Shown here: piece after piece, positions 1 to 11,786 of the stretch
Numbering within the stretch: position 1 is the stretch's first letter
Layout: each line of letters opens with the position of its first letter
Assembly: GCA_022822855.1 (NCBI GenBank)
Contig: JAJDYG010000037.1
Coordinates: 1 to 64,000, forward strand
Reading direction: 5' to 3'
DNA from: Dehalococcoidia bacterium
GTDB taxonomy: Bacteria; Chloroflexota; Dehalococcoidia; Bin125
Length of the DNA stretch: 64,000 nt
Notes under the pieces: model-generated
What the model was told of the DNA's origin: nothing
Seen by the model: only the letters and a program-made list of their open reading frames with translations
Databases searched by the model: none
Program-made: the position numbers and the translations under genes

Positions 1-72
1 GACCGTCAACTTGCCGCGCGGCGTCGGCAGCAACGGCGCGACCCGCTCGTACTGCGCATCCGTCAATCTCAT
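1..72 (-). CDS. IS5-like transposase, N-terminal fragment (cut by window edge)
   Basis: Reading leftward from an ATG at 72-70, 24 codons are open to the window edge. They begin MRLTDAQYERVAPLLP and continue with a basic, Pro-rich TPRGK. This is the typical opening of IS5-family (DUF4096-type) transposases, which start with T-D-x-Q/E-W/Y...I/V-x-P-L-L-P. Only the start is inside the window, so intactness cannot be judged. It faces away from the mreB homologue and is followed outward by a candidate inverted repeat ending near base 140. Confidence 0.7.
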   Translation of the reverse strand, partial: MRLTDAQYERVAPLLPTPRGKLTV

Positions 73-99
73 CTGGTCACCAAGCCGCGCCGCCGCACA

Positions 100-140
100 C
101 TCACTCTGACAGGTCTAACCGCTACTGTGAACAGGCCCTA
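100..140 (-). mobile_element. Candidate terminal inverted repeat of the IS5-like element
   Basis: On the minus strand the sequence beginning at 140 reads TAGGGCCTGTTCACAGTAGC. A GGGCCTGT-type terminus beside a TA-containing flank is common in IS5/IS427-group elements. The position, about 65 bp upstream of the transposase start, fits an IS end. A related sequence lies at 55163. The exact boundary and any target duplication cannot be fixed without the other end. Confidence 0.45.
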
Positions 141-154
141 GAGGCGGGGGCAGC

Positions 155-1219
155 CTAGCGGGCCTCGGCCGCGCCGAGGGCGCTTTCCTGGGCGACGAGG
201 TTGGGACCGACGATGTCCAGGTTGTTGAGTGCCTCGGCTGCTCCGAGCGCAACGGCGTCTTCGGCGTTGTCGGCGATGGTGACCGGGATTCCCACCTGCT
301 CGGCCAGGTAGGCGTCGATGCCCTGGAGCCGGGCGGCTGCGCCGGTGAGCAACATGCCGCGATCGATGATGTCGGCGGTCAATTCGGGCGGCGTGCGTTC
401 GAGGGTGCTCCGAGTGACCTCGACGAAGGTCTGTAGCACCTGCTGGATCGACGGAACGAGTTCGTTGGCGGTGATGGTGACACTGCGCGGCATGCCGCTG
501 GACTGATCGCGGCCCCTGACCTCGGCTCGCAAGGGATCCTCGACCGGAATGGCAGAGGCCGAAGCGAACTTGAGCTCCTCGGCGGTGGGCTCGCCGATCA
601 ACAAGCTGTGACGGCGCTTGACATGCTCGGAGATCGCTTCGGTGACGAGGTGACCTCCGACACGGGCGGATTCCCAGACGACGACGCCGTACATGGACAG
701 GACGGCTGCCTCGGAGCGTCCGGCTCCCAGATTGCCGATTAACGCCCCTCGGGCATCGCTCATTGGAACTCCAGCGCCGATGGCGGCGGCGAGCGGATTC
801 GCGATTAAGTGGGCGGGGCGGCGTGCCCCGGCCTGTTCGGCCGCGTCGCGGACGGCTCGCTGCTCGACGTTGGTGACGCCCGCCGGTGTGGCGATCATCA
901 CCTCGGGTCGGACCAGGTTGAATCGGCCCGTGACCAGGCCCATGTAGTAGCGCAAAAGGGCTTCGACGATGCGGTAGTCATCGATCACGCCCTCACGCAT
1001 GGGGTTGATGACACTGACCGATTCGGGCGCGCGGCCGAGCATGTTGGCGGCCTCGGTGCCGGCGGCGAGGACCGCGTTTTCCTGAGCGGAGAGGGTGACG
1101 ACGGTGGGCTCGTCGATCACGATCCGTCCGCCGCGTCCAGGGACGGCGATTCTGAGTCTTGAGGTGCCGAGATCAATACCGAGTCTCTTGGTGAACAACG
1201 TGTGCTCCGATGAGGTCAA
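155..1219 (-). CDS. mreB: MreB-like actin homologue, degenerate ATPase motifs
   Basis: 354-residue actin-fold protein. The phosphate-1 loop is normal (GIDLGTSRLRIAV, about 14-26), followed by MreB-typical INPMREGVIDDY (71-82) and the C-terminal LLTGAAARLQGID region. MreB polymerises under the membrane and guides cell-wall synthesis. The phosphate-2 motif, normally DxGGGT, reads GNLGAGRSE (162-170), and the usual IEEPMAAAIGAG is IANPLAAAIGAG (139-150), so the glutamates associated with ATP hydrolysis are missing. It may therefore bind but not hydrolyse ATP normally (inference). It starts with TTG 18 bp after murA and shares that gene's direction. The start is uncertain because no good ribosome site is seen. 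Confidence 0.85.
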   Translation of the reverse strand: MTSSEHTLFTKRLGIDLGTSRLRIAVPGRGGRIVIDEPTVVTLSAQENAVLAAGTEAANMLGRAPESVSVINPMREGVIDDYRIVEALLRYYMGLVTGRFNLVRPEVMIATPAGVTNVEQRAVRDAAEQAGARRPAHLIANPLAAAIGAGVPMSDARGALIGNLGAGRSEAAVLSMYGVVVWESARVGGHLVTEAISEHVKRRHSLLIGEPTAEELKFASASAIPVEDPLRAEVRGRDQSSGMPRSVTITANELVPSIQQVLQTFVEVTRSTLERTPPELTADIIDRGMLLTGAAARLQGIDAYLAEQVGIPVTIADNAEDAVALGAAEALNNLDIVGPNLVAQESALGAAEAR

Positions 1220-1237
1220 CCAGTTCGTTCAGCGTAG

Positions 1238-2533
1238 TCAGTTGGTCAGTGTATCGACGCTTCCGACCTGCTCAATGTCCGCTCCCAGATAGCGCAACTG
1301 GGCCGCCAGATCGGCGTATCCGCGAGATAGGTGGCCGATCCCGTAGATGCGGCTTTCGCCTTCGGCGGTGAGCGCTGCAACGATCAGCGCTGCCGTCGCG
1401 CGGATGTCTGTTCCTGCCACGGCAGCCCCTGTCAGTGGAGTCGGTCCGATGACCCTCGGCGCCTCTCCACGGGCGATGATGTTTGCGCCGAACTTGCGCA
1501 GCTCGTCGAGGTGCTGCATGCGATTCTCGAACACTCGCTCATGAACCACGGATGTGCCCTCGACCTGTGTGAGCAGGGCGGTCATCGGGGCCTGCAGATC
1601 GGTTGCGAAGCCGGGGAAGGGGAGCGACTGCAGGTTGGTTGCGACGAGGCGAGCATTCTCGTCCACCGTGATGTCCAACTGCGCCGGCGCGCGACGCACT
1701 TCCGCCCCGATTTCGCCGAGCTTGCCGAGCAAGGCTTCGAGATGCTCGGATCGGAGTCCCTGCAAACAGACCTGCCCACGTGTTGCGGCGGCGGCGATCA
1801 ACAGGCTGCCGGTCTCAATCCGGTCCGGGATCAGCTCGTGATCGGCTCCACTGAGGCGGTCGACGCCGTCGATGGTGATCGTGTGATGCCCTGCTCCGGA
1901 GATTTGCGCACCCATCCGGTTCAACATCTCGGCCAGGCAGACGATTTCCGGCTCCATCGCCGCGTTGACCAAGCGTGTGCGTCCGCGGGCGAGGGTTGCG
2001 GCGAGCAGCAGGTTTTCGGTTCCCAGGACGCTGGGATAGTCAAGCACGAAGGTCGCGCCGCGTAAGCCGTCCGGGGCGCGCGCGATTGTTCGTCCGTCGA
2101 CGGATTCAACCTCAGCTCCGAGGGCGCGGAAGCCCGCGAGATGTACGTCCAGCGGGCGCGCGCCAATGACGTCGCCGCCGGGTGTGCCACAGCTCGCTTC
2201 GCCGCTTCTGGCGAGCAACGGTCCCATGACGAGGAACGATGCGCGCAGCGCGGCGGCGAGGTCGTCGGGCGGGCTGCCGCCGCAGACGCCCGAGGGTCGT
2301 ATGGCGACCTGGTCGCCCTCGATGTCCGACTCGACGCCCAGGACCGAGAGAATCTCGAGGAAGCGACGCACGTCCTCGATGCTCGGGACACGACGCAGGC
2401 GGGAAGGTTGGTCGCTCAACAGCGCCGCGGCGAGACAGGGCAGCGCGGCGTTCTTGGCGCCATTGACGCGCAACTCGCCGACAAGCCGGCGCTGACCGGT
2501 GATTCGCAGGTAAGGTTCGGCGCCGGCGCTCAT
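1238..2533 (-). CDS. murA: UDP-N-acetylglucosamine 1-carboxyvinyltransferase
   Basis: 431 residues, the usual MurA length. It transfers enolpyruvate from PEP to UDP-GlcNAc, the first committed step of peptidoglycan synthesis, in the cytoplasm. The N-terminal VNGAKNAALP (23-32, with Lys27) and the loop leading into IGARPLDVH (123-131) are clear. The loop residue that is Cys in most bacteria (E. coli Cys115) is Asp121 here: PGGDVIGARP instead of PGGCxIGARP. That substitution is known to keep activity and block fosfomycin alkylation, as in mycobacteria and chlamydiae. It lies between atpC and the mreB homologue on the same strand, 48 bp after atpC. Confidence 0.95.
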   Translation of the reverse strand: MSAGAEPYLRITGQRRLVGELRVNGAKNAALPCLAAALLSDQPSRLRRVPSIEDVRRFLEILSVLGVESDIEGDQVAIRPSGVCGGSPPDDLAAALRASFLVMGPLLARSGEASCGTPGGDVIGARPLDVHLAGFRALGAEVESVDGRTIARAPDGLRGATFVLDYPSVLGTENLLLAATLARGRTRLVNAAMEPEIVCLAEMLNRMGAQISGAGHHTITIDGVDRLSGADHELIPDRIETGSLLIAAAATRGQVCLQGLRSEHLEALLGKLGEIGAEVRRAPAQLDITVDENARLVATNLQSLPFPGFATDLQAPMTALLTQVEGTSVVHERVFENRMQHLDELRKFGANIIARGEAPRVIGPTPLTGAAVAGTDIRATAALIVAALTAEGESRIYGIGHLSRGYADLAAQLRYLGADIEQVGSVDTLTN

Positions 2534-2581
2534 ACGCTGACTGTAGCTGCCGACGAGCGAAGCGTGACCCTGCCGGAGCCG

Positions 2582-3025
2582 TTAAGCGGTTGGCCGGCCC
2601 ATCTCGCGGCCGCCGCCACCACGACGCCGACGGTGCTCGAGGACTCGTAAGCGTTGCAGGGAGCGGGCCAGCGCGGCTTGCGCGCGGGCGCGATCGGCGT
2701 CGGTGGCCTGATCGAGCCGCTCCTGCGCTCGCTGCCGTGCGGCTTCGGCGCGTTCCGCGTCGATCTCCGAGCCGTGCTCGGCTGCGTCGGCGAGGACGGT
2801 GACATCGTCGGAGTGGACTTCGAGAAATCCGCCGCTGACAAAGTACTCCTCGACGCCGTTGTCCTTCTTGACGCGCAGCTCACCGGGAACCAGGGACGTG
2901 ATCAACGGCGCGTGATTGGGCAGGATGCCGAGTTCGCCGAGCGAGCCGGGGGCGATGACCTCGTCAACGTCCTCCTGGCGGAGCAGACGGCGTTCGCCGG
3001 TGATGATCTCGAGCGTGAGCGGCAT
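2582..3025 (-). CDS. atpC: F1 ATP synthase epsilon subunit
   Basis: 147 residues starting MPLTLEIITGERR. It has the N-terminal beta-sandwich (GSLGELGILPNHAPLIT near 30-46) and a C-terminal helical part rich in Ala/Arg/Glu. Epsilon belongs to the F1 central stalk and regulates hydrolysis. The open frame extends upstream but the extension is not epsilon-like, so the ATG at 3025 is chosen. That ATG follows AGAGGGGGGC, which belongs to a dispersed hairpin repeat at 3031-3079, so the repeat appears to supply the ribosome site. Last atp gene of the cluster. Confidence 0.93.
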   Translation of the reverse strand: MPLTLEIITGERRLLRQEDVDEVIAPGSLGELGILPNHAPLITSLVPGELRVKKDNGVEEYFVSGGFLEVHSDDVTVLADAAEHGSEIDAERAEAARQRAQERLDQATDADRARAQAALARSLQRLRVLEHRRRRGGGGREMGRPTA

Positions 3026-3030
3026 GGGGA

Positions 3031-3079
3031 GCCCCCCTCTGTCCCTACCGGACATCTCCCCCGCTGCGCGGGGGAGAGT
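3031..3079 (-). repeat. Dispersed double-hairpin repeat, copy 1 (atpD-atpC gap)
   Basis: On the minus strand: a CTCCCCCGC/GCGGGGGAG hairpin, then ATGTCC-ggta-GGGACA, then GAGGGGGGC. Same layout as the copies near 25216, 40872, 42432, 43894 and 62905. It fills most of the 58 bp between atpD and atpC and ends just before the atpC start codon. Confidence 0.8.
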
Positions 3080-3083
3080 TGGT

Positions 3084-4517
<1,434 letters not shown>

Positions 4518-5195
4518 CTACCCGATCCCCGCCAGCTTGGCGGGCGGGTTGGACAGCCATGTGAGTTTGAATTCTGTCAGATCGTCGACCTGCCAGTCAG
4601 AGGCGAGGTCGAGGTCGTTGGTCAATTCGCTGCGCACCAAGACGACACTCATTCCCGCGGCCTTGGCGGATTCCACGCCGGCGGGAGCGTCCTCGATCGC
4701 GATGCAGTCGATCGGATCGACGCCGAGCTTGTGCGCCGCCTTGAGATAGATCTCGGGCGAAGGTTTGCCCATTGAGACTTCGTCGCCGGCGGTGGTCTGC
4801 TGGAAGTACTGCCGCAGTCCCGCGCCGGTCAGCGCTGCCTCGACCCACTCTCGATGGGACGAACTGGCGACGGCGATTGGGACGCCTTCGTCGCGTAACT
4901 GCGCGACCAGCTCGCGAGCGCCAGAGATCAGTGGCGCGCCAGCCTGGTACTGGACCAGGACATCTGCGTTGTAGCGGGCCTCGAACTGCTCGAACGGCAT
5001 GGTGATTGGGAAGCGCTCGCAGAGGTCGTCCCAAGTGCTGGTCAGCGTCGTGCCGAGGTAGCGGAAGTAGTCCTCGATCGGGAATTCCACGCCCTGTTCG
5101 GCCAGAATCTGGCGCACGGCTTCGTAGTGCAGCGGCTCGGAGTCGAGCAAAACGCCGTCCATGTCGAAGATCACTGCTGAGAAGCCAGTCGGCAT
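4518..5195 (-). CDS. HAD-family phosphatase / phosphoglucomutase-like, inside atp operon
   Basis: 225 residues. HAD motif I DMDGVLLDSEP (about 11-21), motif II SSSHREW, motif III lysine GKPSPEIYLK, and motif IV IEDAPAGVESAKAAGM. The small helical cap after motif I is of the type found in beta-phosphoglucomutase and phosphoglycolate phosphatase. Substrate cannot be told from sequence. Its ATG is 4 bp after the atpG stop and its stop is 24 bp before atpD, so it is co-transcribed with the F1 genes and probably translationally coupled to atpG. Confidence 0.9.
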   Translation of the reverse strand: MPTGFSAVIFDMDGVLLDSEPLHYEAVRQILAEQGVEFPIEDYFRYLGTTLTSTWDDLCERFPITMPFEQFEARYNADVLVQYQAGAPLISGARELVAQLRDEGVPIAVASSSHREWVEAALTGAGLRQYFQQTTAGDEVSMGKPSPEIYLKAAHKLGVDPIDCIAIEDAPAGVESAKAAGMSVVLVRSELTNDLDLASDWQVDDLTEFKLTWLSNPPAKLAGIG

Positions 5196-5199
5196 CGTG

Positions 5200-6081
5200 T
5201 TAGCCCTTGAGCGCCTCGACGCCGCCGGTGATGTCGAGCAGCTCGGAAGTGATCTGCTCCTGGCGGGCCTTGTTGTAGACGAGCGTGAGGTCGGAGATCA
5301 TGTCGTTCGCCGCGTCGGTCGCATTGCGCATCGCGACCATACGGGCCGACTGCTCGGATGCGGACGCCTCGAGCACCGCCTGGTAAACGAGCAGGTCAAC
5401 GTAGCGGGGCAGCAGGTCGGCGAGAACCTCCTGCGGGGAAGGCTCGAAGATGTACTGCGTCTCTCCCGATGAATCCACGTCCTCGGTCTGAGGCGGCTCG
5501 ACCGGGAGGATCGGCACCGTGACCGGGACTTGCGAGACGGTGTTGACGAATGAGGCGTATACCAGCAGGACGCGGTCGACGCGGCCCTCGGTGTAGTCAT
5601 CGATGGCGATGCGGGAGATGGGCTGGGTCTCGGCCAGTCCGGGGTAGTCGCCGAGTTCCTGGAAGCTGGCGCGGAAGTTGATGCCGAAGCGCTGGAAGTA
5701 GTCTCCGCCCTTGCGGCCAACCGGAATCATCGAGATGTCGCCCGAGCCTCCGGCTTCGGGGCCAAGGACGATCTCGCCGGTGTGGCGCTCGAGGTTGGCG
5801 ATCAGGCCGCCGCAGAGTCCGCGGTCCGGTGTGATCAGGATGACGGTGGTTTCGTTGATGTCACGGCGTTCAAGCAACGGATGTGCGGTCTCGGGGTCGC
5901 CGGCGACGCCGGAGAGGTGACCGAGCACCGACTGCATCTTCTCGGCGTACGGTCGCGCCTGGAGCGCGCGATCCTGGGCGCGGCGCATCTTGGATGCCGC
6001 CACGAGCTGGATCGCGTTGGTGATCTTGGCCGTGTTTTCGACCGATTGGATTCGTCGGCGGATTTCGCGGGTGTTGGCCAT
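5200..6081 (-). CDS. atpG: F1 ATP synthase gamma subunit
   Basis: 293 residues. N-terminal REIRRRIQSVENTAKITNAI (5-24) and C-terminal MRNATDAANDMISDLTLVYNKARQEQITSELLDI form the antiparallel coiled-coil shaft, and DRGLCGGL marks the globular domain. The central rotor shaft couples proton flow to catalysis. The C-terminus is normal for the family. It sits between atpA and the HAD gene. Confidence 0.97.
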   Translation of the reverse strand: MANTREIRRRIQSVENTAKITNAIQLVAASKMRRAQDRALQARPYAEKMQSVLGHLSGVAGDPETAHPLLERRDINETTVILITPDRGLCGGLIANLERHTGEIVLGPEAGGSGDISMIPVGRKGGDYFQRFGINFRASFQELGDYPGLAETQPISRIAIDDYTEGRVDRVLLVYASFVNTVSQVPVTVPILPVEPPQTEDVDSSGETQYIFEPSPQEVLADLLPRYVDLLVYQAVLEASASEQSARMVAMRNATDAANDMISDLTLVYNKARQEQITSELLDITGGVEALKG

Positions 6082-6135
6082 CGACCCTTACTACTCTCAG
6101 TTGCTCTTCGCAGCGCCTTCCGGCTCCACGGGTCT

Positions 6136-7662
<1,527 letters not shown>

Positions 7663-7684
7663 GATGCTGACTCCTTCGGTGCGT

Positions 7685-8224
7685 TTAGCCTTGCGCGAGC
7701 GAGCGGCGCATGGAAGACAGGCGCGTTCGCACGGAACCGTCGATGATGCGGTCGCCGATCTTGACGACTGCGCCTCCGATGATCTGAGTGTCGACGGCTT
7801 CGCTGAGCGAGACCGTCTCTGAGTTGGTGAATCGACGCACCGCATCCTCGACCGCCGCTCGAGCGTCATCGGACAAGGGAACCGCGGTGGTCACGGTCGC
7901 CTCGGCGATCCCGCGCGCGGCATTGAGTCGCTCGCGGAACGCTTCGATGATCTGCGGGGCGAGATTGGCCCGGCGCTTGCGCACGAGCAGTTTGGCGAAA
8001 TTGGCCGCGTTGCGCTGCACATCGGGCAGCGCATTGTCGAGGACCTGCTCCTTCTCGCTCTGCGGAACGCGAGTCGAAACGAGGAACCCGTAGACGGTTG
8101 GTTCGCTGAACAAGGCGGCGATGTCGTCGAGATCGGACAACCAGCGGTCGTGAGACGCGGTGTCGTGGGCGATGCCGAACACGGCATCCGCGTATCGTCG
8201 TGCGGCTGGGTCGCTCAACGCCAC
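7685..8224 (-). CDS. atpH: F1 ATP synthase delta subunit
   Basis: 179 residues from a GTG start. N-terminal helical domain [12 protein letters not shown] (8-19) and a C-terminal [36 protein letters not shown] strand characteristic of delta/OSCP. It links F1 to the peripheral stalk. Position between atpF and atpA is the normal one. Confidence 0.95.
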   Translation of the reverse strand: MALSDPAARRYADAVFGIAHDTASHDRWLSDLDDIAALFSEPTVYGFLVSTRVPQSEKEQVLDNALPDVQRNAANFAKLLVRKRRANLAPQIIEAFRERLNAARGIAEATVTTAVPLSDDARAAVEDAVRRFTNSETVSLSEAVDTQIIGGAVVKIGDRIIDGSVRTRLSSMRRSLAQG

Positions 8225-8253
8225 GATTCTTTCCCCTTATCTCTCAGGGTCCG

Positions 8254-8754
8254 CTAATTCTGCTGTCCGCTGGACGATTCGGCCAGCACATCGGCGATCA
8301 GCCGCTGATGCTCGTCGGCGTCGAGCGATTGCTCGATCACACGCTCGGCGGCGGCGATCGCCATGCCGGCGAATTCGTTGCGCAACTGCTGAACGGCCTG
8401 GTCGCGTTCCTGCTCGATTTCCGAGCGGGCGCGCTCGATCAGCTGCTCAGCCTGGCCGACCGCGTTTTCACGCGCCTCGGCTTCGATGCGCTGGGCGAGC
8501 TCCTGCGCCTGGGCGACGAGGCGCTGGGCTTCGTCGCGACCTTGCTGGATCTCCGCGCGGGCTTCGGCCCGGGCTTCCTCGGCGGCTTCCTGAGCGCGCT
8601 CGGAAGCGGTCAGGCCCTCTTCGATCCGCTTGCGGCGCTCTTCGAGCACGCGGCCAAGCGGCTTGTAGAGCAGCACGAACAGCAGGGCGAACAGGATGCC
8701 GAAACTGATGAAGTGGGTGATCAGTCCGGCGAGGTTGAGACCTAGAGCGTCCAT
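8254..8754 (-). CDS. atpF: F0 ATP synthase b subunit
   Basis: 166 residues: one N-terminal membrane helix (about 8-32, LITHFISFGILFALLFVLLY), then a long Ala/Glu/Arg-rich coiled coil typical of the peripheral stalk b subunit. Only one b-type gene is present. Lies between atpE and atpH. Confidence 0.95.
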   Translation of the reverse strand: MDALGLNLAGLITHFISFGILFALLFVLLYKPLGRVLEERRKRIEEGLTASERAQEAAEEARAEARAEIQQGRDEAQRLVAQAQELAQRIEAEARENAVGQAEQLIERARSEIEQERDQAVQQLRNEFAGMAIAAAERVIEQSLDADEHQRLIADVLAESSSGQQN

Positions 8755-8868
8755 ACCAGCCTGCCTATCAGTCTGTTCGGTCTGCCAATCCCTGGGGCGG
8801 GCGCTGCTGGCGTATCAAACATGATGCGCCGGCAGCGGGTCCCGGATTGGCTCTTCCGTCTGGTCAAG

Positions 8869-9204
<336 letters not shown>

Positions 9205-10725
9205 TTAGTGTTCCGCCGCCTCGTCGTGGTGCTCGTCGTGATCGCCGACCGCGGTCGACGCGAACACGAGGGTCAACATGGCGAAGACGAACGCCTGGAT
9301 GAAGCCGACGAACACTTCAAGTCCGAAGAAGACCGTCGGCACCACAAAGGCGACCAGGAACATCGAGATAAAGAGCACCACTTCGCCGGCGAAGATGTTT
9401 CCGAAGAGACGGAAGGTGAACGAAATCACGCGTCCGACCTCGGAGACGATTTCCAGGATGCCGACGAAGACTCCCATCGGACCCTTGACGATGGCGTGCG
9501 AGCCGACGCCGATGTATTTGCCGAAGTTGGCGCCGATCCCGACGCCGCGCATGCCGAAGTACTGCACAGCGAGGAACGACCAGAGCGCCAGCGCGAGCGG
9601 CAGATTCACGTCGGAGGCCAGGGCTCGGAAGATTGGGAAGATGTGGCCGACGGTCTCGCCGGCGAAGCCCTGATCCTCGAGTTTCTGGACGAACCCGATG
9701 TGGGCCGTGTTGACGGTCGTCAGCGCCGTGTCACCCGAGCACTGCCGGTCGTCCGACGGGAGGCAAATCACGCCGTCTCCGTCAATCAGGACGGGTTCGG
9801 CAAACGCGTCGTAGGAGAAGTCGCGCGGCGTGTCGAAGAGCAGGCGCGGCGGGATGATCTTGAAGCTGGAGCCGCTCAGGATTGGCCCGGTCGCCTTGAC
9901 CAGTTCGGCGTCCGCGGCGCTCAGCGGCAGGTTGTAGAAGATTGCATCGTGCACATACTTCTCGTCCACACCTGCGTCCTCCAGGCGTACGGCGAGCGCG
10001 TGCTCAAGCTCTGAGCCGTCGAGGTCGGACGGCAGCGGGTTGGCGGCGAACTCGGCCCGTACGGATGCTTCCGTGTCGGCAATGTGGCCTGCCATCAGCT
10101 CGGCGATGTGGAGATCGGATTCGGCGTGCGTCTCCTGGAAGCTGCCCGTTTCGTAGTCGCTGAAGTGGATTGGCAGGAAGAACGCGTTTTGGAAGGTCTC
10201 GTTGATTCCGGAGATCAGAGCGGGAGTCAGGTCCCGCTCGCCGTCTTCGAGCTCGTGCACGACATCGATGACCGAGATTTCCATCTCGTGCAGGTAGTGA
10301 TAGCGATAGTTCTCGACCGGACCGATGACGTTGTTCCAGGGGAACAGGGCGAACCAGTTGCCGATCAGCAGGAAGATGAAGATCGTGAAGACGAAGGGGA
10401 AGAACTTCTTGCCGTTGCGCTCGCCGCCGACCTGCTGGGAGATGCCGAGGAAGGCCTCGTAGATCGCCTCAACCAGATTTTGGAATCCAGTCGGAACGAG
10501 GGCCGACTCGACATCCCGGGTGCGCCGCCAGACGACGAATGCGGAAATGGCGAGGAGCGCGATGACGACCCAGGCAGAGATGATCGTGTTGGTGATTTCG
10601 TAGGAACCGATCGAAATGATGGGCTCGGCGGCGAGAGCGATCACCGGCGCTGGCGCGCGCATCAGGAAAAAACCGATGACCGCGAACGCGATGACGGCGA
10701 GGATGATCAGGCGCCTTCGGCTCAC
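9205..10725 (-). CDS. atpB: F0 ATP synthase a subunit with ~225-residue loop insertion
   Basis: 506 residues, about twice the common 240-300. N-terminal helices end at FFPFVFTIFIFLLIGNWFALFPW (about 108-130). The family resumes at ASDVNLPLALALW (370-382), and the essential arginine is Arg439 in FRLFGNIFAGE. Residues about 138-365 are an acidic, soluble-looking insertion in the loop that faces outside the membrane in E. coli subunit a; it contains two Cys (321, 329) that could pair. The tail is His/Asp-rich. GTG start overlaps the upstream small gene by 4 bp. The frame is continuous and core residues are present, so it is probably functional. Confidence 0.95.
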   Translation of the reverse strand: MSRRRLIILAVIAFAVIGFFLMRAPAPVIALAAEPIISIGSYEITNTIISAWVVIALLAISAFVVWRRTRDVESALVPTGFQNLVEAIYEAFLGISQQVGGERNGKKFFPFVFTIFIFLLIGNWFALFPWNNVIGPVENYRYHYLHEMEISVIDVVHELEDGERDLTPALISGINETFQNAFFLPIHFSDYETGSFQETHAESDLHIAELMAGHIADTEASVRAEFAANPLPSDLDGSELEHALAVRLEDAGVDEKYVHDAIFYNLPLSAADAELVKATGPILSGSSFKIIPPRLLFDTPRDFSYDAFAEPVLIDGDGVICLPSDDRQCSGDTALTTVNTAHIGFVQKLEDQGFAGETVGHIFPIFRALASDVNLPLALALWSFLAVQYFGMRGVGIGANFGKYIGVGSHAIVKGPMGVFVGILEIVSEVGRVISFTFRLFGNIFAGEVVLFISMFLVAFVVPTVFFGLEVFVGFIQAFVFAMLTLVFASTAVGDHDEHHDEAAEH

Positions 10726-11033
10726 GCGCGCTCCTCCTCATCCTGTTCATCGCCGGCCGGCGCGTCGTCCGAAGGGCGCCGCTCTGATTCAGGTTGCCGC
10801 GCTTGGGCGGCGTCTTCACGCTGTTTCGCTTGTGCAGCGAACATATCTTGCAACATTCGGTACCCGCCCCAGCCGGCCGCGGCCAGTCCGAGTGCGAGTC
10901 CGACGAGCGTGAGCGCGAATCCCGTGCCCAACTCGTCGTCCAGCAGGACTCCGCCAACCACGCCCAGCACGATGCAGGTTGCGACGTACCAGCCGATGCC
11001 CATGAGCTGCATGGCCGGCGGCCACTGTCTCAT
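10722..11033 (-). CDS. AtpZ/AtpI-family small membrane protein
   Basis: 103 residues: two membrane helices (about 10-31 and 38-58) and a hydrophilic charged tail ending DEQDEEERA. Small two-helix proteins at the head of atp operons belong to the AtpZ/AtpI group, implicated in c-ring assembly or Mg2+ supply in other bacteria. The first helix-loop contains the GGVLLDDELGTG pattern of AtpZ. It overlaps atpB by 4 bp and is the first gene of the operon. Confidence 0.8.
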   Translation of the reverse strand: MRQWPPAMQLMGIGWYVATCIVLGVVGGVLLDDELGTGFALTLVGLALGLAAAGWGGYRMLQDMFAAQAKQREDAAQARQPESERRPSDDAPAGDEQDEEERA

Positions 11034-11083
11034 GGGGACACTCCCCTGCTGGAAGCACGCCCCGTTGCCGGAGCAATGCGAAG

Positions 11084-11092
11084 ATTATCACA
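11084..11092 (-). promoter_or_regulatory. Candidate extended -10 promoter of the atp operon
   Basis: The minus strand reads TGTGATAAT at 11092-11084: five of six matches to TATAAT plus the TGn extension. It lies about 50 bp before the first atp-operon start codon. A TTGTCG upstream is only 14 bp away, so no good -35 is claimed. The 134-bp gap to the DUF151 gene is the only sizeable non-coding stretch at the operon head. Confidence 0.35.
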
Positions 11093-11167
11093 AAGCTCAG
11101 TTGCGACAAGATGCCGCGAGAGGCACGGCAGGCGATTTGGAAACGGCGATGGACTCTGTGTCGCGGG

Positions 11168-11689
11168 TTACTCGAAGTCGTCCATGTCCAGAGACTCGAT
11201 GAAATCGCGGAAGGCCGACATCTTTTCGAGTTCTTCCGGCTTGACCGGCTCGGGGCGTCCCTCTTCGTCGGTGGCGACGAGCCCTTCGTCATCGAGCAGC
11301 ACACCGGCCTGGTCGATGACGGCGTCCTCGACGAAAATCGGCGCTTCGGCGCGGACGGCGAGGGCGATCGCGTCCGACGGACGGGAATCGATTTCCACCT
11401 GCTCGTTGTTCACGTCGAGGAACACGCGGGCGTAGTAGGTATCGTTGCGGACTTCGGTGACGACGACTCGCGACACGCTCGCACCGAGTTCCTGCATCAC
11501 GTTGGTCATGAGATCGTGAGTCATGGGTCTCTGGACCGACACATTCTGCAGACGGATCGCGATCGCGTCCGCTTCTGCCGCGCCGATGTAGATGGTCAGG
11601 TAGCGATCGGCGTCTTTCTCCTTGAGCACGACGACGCGGTTGTAGTTCATCAGGGAGACGCGAAGCGCTTCGATCGTGACTTCTTTCAT
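11168..11689 (-). CDS. DUF151 / bifunctional nuclease family protein
   Basis: 173 residues with the full DUF151 fold signature: IYIGAAEADAIAIRLQ (about 33-48) and SRPSDAIALAVRAEAPIFV (about 107-125), then an acidic tail ending MDMDDFE. Family members have been reported as nucleases in plants and some bacteria, but a role here cannot be deduced. Same direction as the atp operon, 134 bp upstream of it. Confidence 0.88.
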   Translation of the reverse strand: MKEVTIEALRVSLMNYNRVVVLKEKDADRYLTIYIGAAEADAIAIRLQNVSVQRPMTHDLMTNVMQELGASVSRVVVTEVRNDTYYARVFLDVNNEQVEIDSRPSDAIALAVRAEAPIFVEDAVIDQAGVLLDDEGLVATDEEGRPEPVKPEELEKMSAFRDFIESLDMDDFE

Positions 11690-11786
11690 GTCGCGTTTCC
11701 CTTCCCAAATGCGTCCTGCTCCGCCTGCCGTGTCAGATTAGCGTAGGCCGTGTGGACGCCGTGGAACGGATCCACTCCCGCCGGAT

